6,163 nt of DNA from Bacteroidota bacterium. GTDB lineage: Bacteria; Bacteroidota; Ignavibacteria; Kapaibacteriales; UBA2268. Positions 1 through 5,402 of this stretch are shown piece by piece. The DNA lies in the NCBI GenBank assembly GCA_017428585.1, contig JAFRQN010000304.1, positions 1 through 6,163 on the forward strand. Reading direction: 5' to 3'. A program made the position numbers and the translations under genes. The notes beneath the pieces were generated by a model. It saw only the letters and a list, made by a program, of their open reading frames with translations. It was not told where the DNA came from and searched no databases. Each line of letters begins with the position of its first letter. The first letter of the stretch is position 1.

Positions 1-1226
1 AAAGTTTTAAAGAAATAGATATAACACCATCTAATTTTAATGTACTTATAGGGCCAAATGCTTCTGGCAAGTCTAATTTCCTTAGTATATTTAGATTTGT
101 GCGTGATATTATAAATATGGGGTTAAGCAATGCTATATCGCTTCAGGGTGGAATGGATTATTTGCGCAACCTGCATTTAGGCGATAATAATAAGAGAACA
201 TCTATTAGAATAGAGATAGATAGTTTTTCTAAAATACGTGGAATGAAGAAAATAGGCGATAAGATGATTAGAATGCGTTCGCTTTCTTTTGAAACAGATT
301 TTGAGATAGAGGCTGTTGATGGAAAAGAAGAATTTCAAGTAGTGCATGATACTCTTATTCAGAAATTTGAATTTTATGAAATGGATAAAGGCGAAGACGT
401 TCCTATTGGTACTGGCGTATTAGAGATGTATCATGATCACGATCGAATAAAAAGCAATTTTATAAATAATACAACCTGCAATATAACCAAAAACGATATT
501 ATTCCGACTTTATTCGTTGTTGTTAATTCAGTATATACCAATTTGCGTAAAACTTTATTTATTGAAAATCAATATAATATGCCGCATCCTGAAAGTGTGC
601 GTAAAGCTTTGGGTGAATTGTGTATTTATGATTTAGATCCTATTCAAAGTCGTTCTGTCTCATCTATAGCTGGACGAGCTGAACTTGAAGAAAATGGTGA
701 AAATATTGCAATTATTTTGCGTAAAATATTAGCTGATGATGAATCAAGACGCAGATTATTTAATTACATTCATTATGTGCTGCCTTTTGTGGAAGATATA
801 AAGGTAGAAAAATTCTTGGATAAACATTTGCAAGTCCAAATAAAAGAAAAATATTCACCTAATGTATTAATTCCTGCTTCGTTGATGTCAAGTGGCTCTA
901 TTTTCTTGGTATCTATTATTATTGCTTTATTTTTTGAGAAAAAAGATATTGCTATTTTTGAAGAACCGGGAGGACGTGTACATCCTTATCTTATTTCAAG
1001 AATTATTGAAATGATGAAAGATGTAACATCACATAAACAAATATTTTTAACAACTCATAATCCAGAAATTGTAAAATATGCTGGATTAGATAGTATTTTT
1101 TATTTAACAAGAACTACAGAAGGTTTCTCTACTATTGCTCATATTTCTAATCGTAAAGAAATTTATGAATTTATGAAAAATGAAATAGGTATTGAGGAAC
1201 TTTATATACAAAATTTATTGAGTTAA
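1..1226 (+). CDS. OLD/COG4637-like AAA (ABC-class) ATPase, 5' end outside window
   Basis: This is an ATP-binding protein of the OLD/AAA_21 (COG4637-like) type, whose relatives are SMC/RecF-like ATPases often paired with a TOPRIM nuclease. The reading frame is open from base 3, giving 407 visible residues. Walker A (GPNASGKS) is at 51-74, so the start codon probably lies only some 10-15 codons left of the window. The GTG at 99 lies after Walker A and is not the start. An ABC-like signature (SLMSSGS) is at 879-899, a Walker B (IAIFEEP, with the catalytic Glu pair) at 948-968, and an H-loop (TTHNPE) at 1050-1067. The family-typical 'HP' follows Walker B (GGRVHP). There is no TOPRIM domain in the protein itself; it ends after the ATPase core. 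The stop is 2 bp before the next gene, which supplies a TOPRIM-like domain, so the two are probably co-transcribed and form one complex. A role in phage or plasmid defence is inferred from the pairing. The ATPase assignment is firm. Confidence 0.9.
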   Translation, partial: SFKEIDITPSNFNVLIGPNASGKSNFLSIFRFVRDIINMGLSNAISLQGGMDYLRNLHLGDNNKRTSIRIEIDSFSKIRGMKKIGDKMIRMRSLSFETDFEIEAVDGKEEFQVVHDTLIQKFEFYEMDKGEDVPIGTGVLEMYHDHDRIKSNFINNTTCNITKNDIIPTLFVVVNSVYTNLRKTLFIENQYNMPHPESVRKALGELCIYDLDPIQSRSVSSIAGRAELEENGENIAIILRKILADDESRRRLFNYIHYVLPFVEDIKVEKFLDKHLQVQIKEKYSPNVLIPASLMSSGSIFLVSIIIALFFEKKDIAIFEEPGGRVHPYLISRIIEMMKDVTSHKQIFLTTHNPEIVKYAGLDSIFYLTRTTEGFSTIAHISNRKEIYEFMKNEIGIEELYIQNLLS

Positions 1227-1228
1227 TT

Positions 1229-1759
1229 ATGGCTTTAACAAAACTTTACATATTTGTTGAAGGACACGATGATTATGTTTTCTTTTCCAATATGATCGTA
1301 CCGTTGTTTAAAAAACAGTATGATGATGTTGAAATACTGCAATATGCACAAATGAAAAAAATCAAATCAAATAAATTTGTAGATAGTATTATTACTTTAG
1401 GATTTGATTATTTAATTGTTGCTGATATTGATGAGGAAACAAGTACTACCAATAAGAAAAGAAAGATACAAGGCAGATTTCCTGAAGCTGATTTTGATAA
1501 AATGGTCATAGTTATTGCAGAGATTGAAAGCTGGTTTATCGCAGGACTTAAAGATGAAAAAGCAGATGAATGGAAAATAGAAAAATTTGAGCGAACAGAA
1601 TTAATAACTAAAGAAGTTTTTAATCAGCTGTATGGCAGGCGTTTCCATTCCCGCATTGATTTCTTGGAAGAATTAATGAAACAATTTGATTACGATCTTG
1701 CTATGAAAAAAAATGTTTCATTCGAATACTTCATTAAACGATATATCGAAAAAAAATAA
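1229..1759 (+). CDS. Small TOPRIM-like protein (OLD-type nuclease partner)
   Basis: A 176-residue protein that looks like a stand-alone TOPRIM domain of the OLD/DUF4276-like kind. The N-terminal strand carries IFVEGHDD (Glu11, the expected metal-binding Glu). A second hydrophobic strand ends in VADIDEE (Asp66 and Asp68, the DxD motif). A third strand carries AEIESWFIAG (Glu98, Glu100, Trp102), resembling the E-x-SW motif seen in small TOPRIM partners of ATPases. The rest is a charged helical tail. There is no signal peptide or membrane segment, so it should act in the cytoplasm. It begins 2 bp after the ATPase stop with no clear Shine-Dalgarno, which suggests translational coupling. By analogy with OLD, GajA and AriB, the likely activity is metal-dependent cleavage of DNA or RNA controlled by the ATPase. 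That is inference; the motif reading is direct. It is shorter than AriB of PARIS (about 300 residues, from memory), and I cannot assign a named system. Confidence 0.72.
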   Translation: MALTKLYIFVEGHDDYVFFSNMIVPLFKKQYDDVEILQYAQMKKIKSNKFVDSIITLGFDYLIVADIDEETSTTNKKRKIQGRFPEADFDKMVIVIAEIESWFIAGLKDEKADEWKIEKFERTELITKEVFNQLYGRRFHSRIDFLEELMKQFDYDLAMKKNVSFEYFIKRYIEKK

Positions 1760-1798
1760 CTTATATAGAAAATTGCATCTTCTATATAAGTTATTTTT
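1752..1798. terminator. Bidirectional hairpin terminator between convergent genes
   Basis: A perfect inverted repeat: arms 1756-1770 and 1780-1794 pair over 15 bp around a 9-nt loop (1771-1779), and the flanking A-run (1752-1755) and T-run (1795-1798) extend the pairing to 19 bp. The A-run upstream and T-run downstream give a U-tract on either transcript. It can therefore end both the ATPase/TOPRIM operon (+) and the YbbR/SPOR operon (-), whose last stop is 29 bp away. The 5' arm includes the TAA stop codon of the TOPRIM gene. The stem is AT-rich, with only two G-C pairs. Confidence 0.8.
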
Positions 1799-1826
1799 GT
1801 ATATTTCTTTATCTATCAAATGATTG

Positions 1827-2564
1827 TTATTTCTTTATTATTATAGGATTGCAGCCGCATTGTTTTGATACTATAGCTTTTGCTTCTATGGCTGATTGTT
1901 CTGTAGAATAATTTCCTATAACAACCGCATATAATTTTTCACCGTTTACTATTTTTTCTTTAATTTCTGTGCGAAGCTTTAAATCCAAATATTTTGCTTT
2001 TTCTGATTCTGCTGCTTTTAAAGTAGAATAAATTCCTACCTGCAATCCATAATGTTGTTTTGTTGATACTATATCGTCTGTCTGTGTTTTCAGGACTTTT
2101 GCAACTGCTTTCGGTGGTGTTATGGAATAAACTGCTTTGCTTAGTGCCATATCAACAGCAACAGATGCAGGTTCTAAAAATGGTGAGTTTTTATATTTAG
2201 ATCTAAATGAATTTAATGATTTTGCTGCCTCGGCTGTATCGCCTATTATTGAATAATATTGTATAATCCGCCATGCAGCATCATCTGCCCATTCGCTGTT
2301 TGGATATTTTTTTAATATTCTTTGATATATAGGAAGTGCTTTTTCTATATTCTTTTGTAATGCTCCCTGCAATAACAATACTCCCGGTTCATCAGGATAG
2401 TTTGTTGTTAAATCTGTTAATTTGTTTTTTACTTCGTCTGATCTGCCTTCTGATATAAGTTTTAAGTATGAGGCTATTTTAGTATTTATAGATTGTGAAT
2501 AAGCATTGTTAAAACTTATAATACTTAAAAGCAAACATAAATTAATAAGTAATATTTTTTTCAT
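1827..2564 (-). CDS. Secreted TPR-like protein with C-terminal SPOR domain
   Basis: A 245-residue exported protein. Residues 1-23 form a signal peptide (MKK start, leucine-rich core, AYS cleavage region). Residues of about 30-130 are helical repeats of the TPR/BamD type, for example the segment around ALPIYQRILKKYPNSEWADDA and a following repeat with EAAKSLNSFRSKYKNS. A basic linker leads to a SPOR domain at about 171-245, with the two characteristic strand motifs YGLQVGIYST and YAVVIGNYST. SPOR domains bind glycan strands stripped of stem peptides, so the protein most likely sits in the periplasm at peptidoglycan, often at division sites. Two cysteines near the end (Cys236, Cys238) could be redox-active or structural; their role is unknown. 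It starts 4 bp after the stop of the YbbR gene. An AGGAAG ribosome site (2575-2580) lies inside the 3' end of that gene, 10 nt before the ATG, so the two genes form an operon. The domain assignment is secure; the exact cellular job is not known. Confidence 0.88.
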   Translation of the reverse strand: MKKILLINLCLLLSIISFNNAYSQSINTKIASYLKLISEGRSDEVKNKLTDLTTNYPDEPGVLLLQGALQKNIEKALPIYQRILKKYPNSEWADDAAWRIIQYYSIIGDTAEAAKSLNSFRSKYKNSPFLEPASVAVDMALSKAVYSITPPKAVAKVLKTQTDDIVSTKQHYGLQVGIYSTLKAAESEKAKYLDLKLRTEIKEKIVNGEKLYAVVIGNYSTEQSAIEAKAIVSKQCGCNPIIIKK

Positions 2565-2568
2565 ATAT

Positions 2569-3573
2569 TTATTTCTTCCTAATTGCGTAATAATTGGATT
2601 TTATTATTTCATTGTGAATTACATATTTTGGAGATATACTTAATAACTTTGTATTGTTAGGAATAGTAACTGTTGGTTTTATTATTCCCGTTGAATCATT
2701 CAATATATCTTGATAATTTATGCTTATTGATATATTTTCCTGTTGTAGTTTATTTATTACGTCGATACCACCGCTTAAAGTTACACTAAAATATCTTGGT
2801 TCTATTTTATGGTTGTCCAGCAAAATAGTAGAATTTGTGTTAATTTGTAATGGTATATCTACAAAAGTAACTTCTGCGTAAGGTTGTATAGTACCGCTTA
2901 TATAAACTGTACTCGGTGTTACATTTAATATTGACTGCATATAATCTGATAAATTTACCTGCCTTTCAAATGAACTTGTTACATTTTCTAAATGAAGTTC
3001 TTCTGTAAACCATTCTGTAATGTTCGAAATAACTTTGTCATTTCCCTTCAATGTTACATTAGCAGGATGAATTCTTATGCTGTCAACCAACGCAAAACCT
3101 TTTGCAGGCGTAACCTGTATTTTTGATTTTATTGGAACTACTTTTGTAAATAATCCAGATGTTTTTATATTTATTTTATCAGGATAAAATCTATTATAGC
3201 TGACAGTAGACAAATTCCTGATATTCTTCTGCATATCAAGAGATGTTATTGTATAGCTTGAATCATCATTTAACGGAATATCTGACAATTTTATATAACA
3301 ATACTTCATATCATTAAATTTTTGTTTTAGCAGCTGCCAGCCGTTCGCGCTAATATTTACTGCTATACTGTTGGATATAACGCTTTCGCATGCTCTGTCA
3401 GATGGCGGTTCTATTGTTAATGGGATTTCTATCGTTGTTTGATATTTATCGCTTAAACTGATATATGCCCAAAGTATTATTGCAAATAAAAAAGAACGCC
3501 AAAATATTTTTGATGACCCTATAAATTTTATGTTTCTTACTACTAATGTTAGATAATACTTTATGTTTTTCAA
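2569..3573 (-). CDS. YbbR-repeat (CdaR-like) membrane-anchored protein
   Basis: A 334-residue protein with a short cytoplasmic N-terminus, one membrane segment at about residues 24-41 (FWRSFLFAIILWAYISL) and an extracytoplasmic part built of about three YbbR repeats (roughly 46-135, 145-228, 238-315). The second repeat is clearest: PIKSKIQVTPAKGF, IRIHPANVTLKG and the 'dl...' strand near VNLSDY. In Firmicutes, YbbR/CdaR proteins regulate the diadenylate cyclase CdaA and sit next to it. No cyclase is visible here, and in the Bacteroidota/Chlorobi branch YbbR proteins have other neighbours and no settled function. The start is TTG at 3573: an in-frame TAA sits 15 nt upstream (3589-3591), and the next Met is far inside, beyond the membrane segment. 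There is no Shine-Dalgarno. It is the first gene of an operon with the SPOR protein, which supports a cell-envelope role. Family call is confident; function is open. Confidence 0.85.
   Translation of the reverse strand: MKNIKYYLTLVVRNIKFIGSSKIFWRSFLFAIILWAYISLSDKYQTTIEIPLTIEPPSDRACESVISNSIAVNISANGWQLLKQKFNDMKYCYIKLSDIPLNDDSSYTITSLDMQKNIRNLSTVSYNRFYPDKINIKTSGLFTKVVPIKSKIQVTPAKGFALVDSIRIHPANVTLKGNDKVISNITEWFTEELHLENVTSSFERQVNLSDYMQSILNVTPSTVYISGTIQPYAEVTFVDIPLQINTNSTILLDNHKIEPRYFSVTLSGGIDVINKLQQENISISINYQDILNDSTGIIKPTVTIPNNTKLLSISPKYVIHNEIIKSNYYAIRKK
2575..2580 (-). promoter_or_regulatory. Ribosome binding site of the SPOR gene
   Basis: AGGAAG on the minus strand, 10 nt before the ATG at 2564. 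It lies within the final codons of the YbbR gene, so translation of the two genes is probably coupled. Confidence 0.5.
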
Positions 3574-3620
3574 GAGGTTTCTGCTGTTTTATCTTATATA
3601 ATTTAAATTTAACAATTTCA

Positions 3621-3651
3621 CAAAAATATATAAAATTTGTATTATTACAAA
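3621..3651 (-). promoter_or_regulatory. Bacteroidota-type promoter of the YbbR/SPOR operon
   Basis: On the minus strand, TTTG (3651-3648) is followed after 19 nt by TATTTTTG (3628-3621). This matches the -33/-7 consensus TTTG-N19-21-TAnnTTTG known for the primary sigma factor of Bacteroidota. Transcription would start near 3615 and leave a leader of about 40 nt before the TTG start. The match is exact, but the region is so AT-rich that chance is possible. Confidence 0.45.
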
Positions 3652-3656
3652 ATTTT
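3632..3656. repeat. Imperfect palindrome overlapping the leftward promoter
   Basis: Arms 3632-3641 (aaaatttgta) and 3646-3656 (tacaaaatttt) are inverted repeats with one extra A in the right arm, around a 4-nt centre. It covers the -33 element and part of the spacer of the proposed YbbR promoter, a position where a repressor could bind. AT-rich sequence makes such palindromes fairly common. Confidence 0.35.
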
Positions 3657-3840
3657 TAATTTCATTATTGTTTTTAACTGTTTTTCTGCTCAAGCATAAT
3701 TAAGATATAAAAATAAATTTTTGTAATTATATTTTTTATTGTTATTTTTATATTTTGTAAAAAAACTATATTTTTAAATTGTTATATTTTATTAATATTT
3801 TTTAATTTATTTTTTTGAGTTAAATTTATAATTAAATATT

Positions 3841-3845
3841 AGGAA
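3841..3845 (+). promoter_or_regulatory. Ribosome binding site of first FGE-fold gene
   Basis: AGGAA, 5 nt before the ATG at 3851. The identical 10-nt leader aggaataatc precedes the second paralogue, which supports both this start and that at 5128. Confidence 0.6.
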
Positions 3846-4125
3846 TAATCATGAGAGCAAAAGTACTTAATTGGATTTTTATATTATTAATTGTATCAAG
3901 TGGTTTATCACAAGCACAGAATAAAGTTAGATATACCGCTGTTCCAATAGACGGTTATACATTTAAGTCTTGGGACGATGGCAATACTACAAATGGACGT
4001 ATAATTGATTTAACATCAATTCCTGCTGAATTAAGCAGTGTTCCACAGATTTCTGTATCAGAACCAACAACGATGACTACAATCAAATTGGCTGATAATA
4101 TATTGACATCAACACGTGGAGTTGT
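3841..4125 (+). repeat. Tandem direct repeat, copy A
   Basis: 285 bp that recur at 5118-5402 with a constant offset of 1277 bp, no gaps and about 22 mismatches (about 92% identity). It starts at the ribosome site and covers the signal peptide and most of the N-terminal module. The first 36 bp and the last 56 bp (4070-4125) are identical between copies. Confidence 0.9.
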
Positions 4126-5062
4126 GCTTTACGAAATTTTAGATGACAATACTGATACTCCATTGAATACATTGGCTTCTTCTGTGGTTATTCCTGCTTT
4201 GAAAGCATCGTTTAACAAAAAGCCTACATCAATTGGAAATTTAGAATTTGATGTTGATGGCAATTTAGTAGCAACAGAATATAGTACTTGTGAAAGTATT
4301 AATATACATTTAATTTTTAAACCTGTACCAAGCGGTACTGCTGAAATTGGAAATGCTGTTTTTACTACTACATACGATTACTATATGCTTGAATCAGAAA
4401 TTACTCAAAGAGAATGGAAGTTAGTAATGGGCTGTAGTAATAATCCAAGTCATTATAATAATCTTGAAGCATGTCCAGTTGAAAATGTTTCTTGGTATGA
4501 CGCAATATATTTCTGCAATAAATTAAGTGGAATATTGGGGTTGGAGAAAGTTTATAGTATCAGCGGTACTAAAAATGAGACTCAATGGGGCAGTATTCCA
4601 ACGTCTAACAATAGTACATGGAATGCTGTTGTTTGTGATTGGACTGCTAATGGTGTAAGACTGCCGACTGAAGTTGAATGGATGCATGCTGCTAAAGAAG
4701 GAACTAATGCAGATTATATATATAGTGGAACTTCTACTGATCTTGAAGAATATGCATGGATATCTAGTACTCCAGGTTGTGGTAGTAGAACACACATTTA
4801 TAAAACTAAAGCTCCTAACGCATTAGGGTTGTATGATATGACAGGAAATGTTTGGGAATGGTGCTGGGATCGATATGGTACTTGGCCAACAACTGATCAA
4901 ACAGATTATAAAGGTCCAGATTCAGGTACTAACCGTATAAACAAAGGCAGCTGCTATGCAGCAGATGCTCCAAATGCAAAATTAGAAATACGTGAAAATA
5001 CAGCTCCATCAACAAAATCTACTCAAAGAGGTTTTCGTATTGTTATAGCAAATGTAAATTAA
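3851..5062 (+). CDS. Secreted InlB-B-repeat-like plus FGE/SUMF1-fold protein, copy 1
   Basis: A 403-residue exported protein. Residues 1-22 are a signal peptide (cleavage near LSQA). Residues of about 25-122 resemble an InlB B-repeat: it opens with YTAVPIDGYTFKSWDDG and closes with ALKASF, but with about 50 extra residues between. A linker (123-152) leads to an FGE-sulfatase/SUMF1 domain at about 153-403, with YYMLESEITQREW (177-189), PVENVSWYDAIYFCNKLS (209-226), GVRLPTEVEWMHAAK (268-282), GLYDMTGNVWEWCWDR (326-341) and a final GFRIV (394-398). The fold is clear, but the C-terminal segment has only one cysteine (KGSCY, Cys368) instead of the Cys pair used by formylglycine-generating enzymes. 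Catalytic formylglycine synthesis is therefore unlikely. The same fold serves as a C-type-lectin-like binding scaffold in other bacterial proteins, so a surface binding role is inferred. A paralogue follows 65 bp downstream. Confidence 0.85.
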   Translation: MRAKVLNWIFILLIVSSGLSQAQNKVRYTAVPIDGYTFKSWDDGNTTNGRIIDLTSIPAELSSVPQISVSEPTTMTTIKLADNILTSTRGVVLYEILDDNTDTPLNTLASSVVIPALKASFNKKPTSIGNLEFDVDGNLVATEYSTCESINIHLIFKPVPSGTAEIGNAVFTTTYDYYMLESEITQREWKLVMGCSNNPSHYNNLEACPVENVSWYDAIYFCNKLSGILGLEKVYSISGTKNETQWGSIPTSNNSTWNAVVCDWTANGVRLPTEVEWMHAAKEGTNADYIYSGTSTDLEEYAWISSTPGCGSRTHIYKTKAPNALGLYDMTGNVWEWCWDRYGTWPTTDQTDYKGPDSGTNRINKGSCYAADAPNAKLEIRENTAPSTKSTQRGFRIVIANVN

Positions 5063-5069
5063 AATAAAT

Positions 5070-5095
5070 AGATTAATACACATAGTATTAATTTT
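5070..5095 (+). terminator. Weak hairpin between the two paralogues
   Basis: Arms 5072-5079 (attaatac) and 5085-5092 (gtattaat) pair perfectly around a 5-nt loop; an A-T pair and a G-U pair can extend the base, and a short T-run (5092-5095) follows. Only one G-C pair is present, so it may be a weak terminator or attenuator between the tandem genes, or a chance AT palindrome. Confidence 0.35.
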
Positions 5096-5117
5096 CAATA
5101 GAATTTTTATTAGATAA

Positions 5118-5122
5118 AGGAA
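5118..5122 (+). promoter_or_regulatory. Ribosome binding site of second FGE-fold gene
   Basis: AGGAA, 5 nt before the ATG at 5128, in the same 10-nt context as in copy 1. The sequence to its left does not obviously match the region left of copy 1. Confidence 0.6.
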
Positions 5123-5402
5123 TAATCATGAGAGCAAAAGTACTTAATTGGATATTTATATTATTAATTATATCAAGTGGTTTATCTCAAGCACAGAATA
5201 GAGTTAGATATACTGCTGTTCCAATAGACGGATATTCATTTAAGTCTTGGGACGATGGCAATACTACAAATAGCCGTATAATTAATTTGTCCTCAATTCC
5301 TGCTGGATTAAGCAACGTTCCATTAGTTTCTGTATCAGAACCAATTACGATGACTACAATCAAATTGGCTGATAATATATTGACATCAACACGTGGAGTT
5401 GT
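5118..5402 (+). repeat. Tandem direct repeat, copy B
   Basis: Counterpart of the repeat at 3841-4125, about 92% identical and ungapped. Many mismatches fall in the stretch equivalent to residues 49-73 and change amino acids, while the last 56 bp (5347-5402) are identical. Confidence 0.9.

Larger units (their letters stand above)
3574..3850. other. AT-rich divergent intergenic region
   Basis: 277 bp separating the leftward YbbR operon from the rightward FGE-fold genes. It is extremely AT-rich with long T and A runs and has no credible ORF. It should hold both promoters. A leftward Bacteroidota-type promoter and an overlapping imperfect palindrome are annotated separately. No convincing rightward promoter was found: a TATAAT at 3827-3832 has no -35 partner at the right distance and would leave only a very short leader. 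Confidence 0.6.

Noticed and set aside
99..101. GTG as the start of the ATPase gene
   Set aside because: The frame is open to the left edge and the Walker A motif (51-74) lies before it, so the true start is outside the window.
1..1759. Naming the cassette PARIS (AriA/AriB) or Gabija
   Set aside because: The TOPRIM partner is much shorter than AriB and there is no UvrD-like helicase as in Gabija; only the general ATPase plus TOPRIM logic is shared.
3827..3832. TATAAT as a rightward -10 element
   Set aside because: No -35 or -33 partner at a suitable distance, and the leader would be only about 12 nt; in such AT-rich DNA the hexamer is expected by chance.
3574..3850. AT-rich intergenic region as a replication origin
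   Set aside because: No DnaA boxes or iteron-like repeats were seen; it is adequately explained as a divergent promoter region.
4523..4795. Minus-strand open frame of 90 codons
   Set aside because: It lies wholly inside the FGE domain of copy 1 on the opposite strand and has a low-complexity, Ser/Thr-rich translation with no recognisable motif.
3851..5062. True formylglycine-generating enzyme (sulfatase maturation)
   Set aside because: The catalytic cysteine pair is absent, the protein is exported with an extra surface-type module, and no sulfatase gene is nearby.
3841..5402. Direct repeats as a CRISPR array or mobile-element ends
   Set aside because: The repeats are long, coding and only two, and they begin at a ribosome site; no spacers, terminal inverted repeats or transposase are present.
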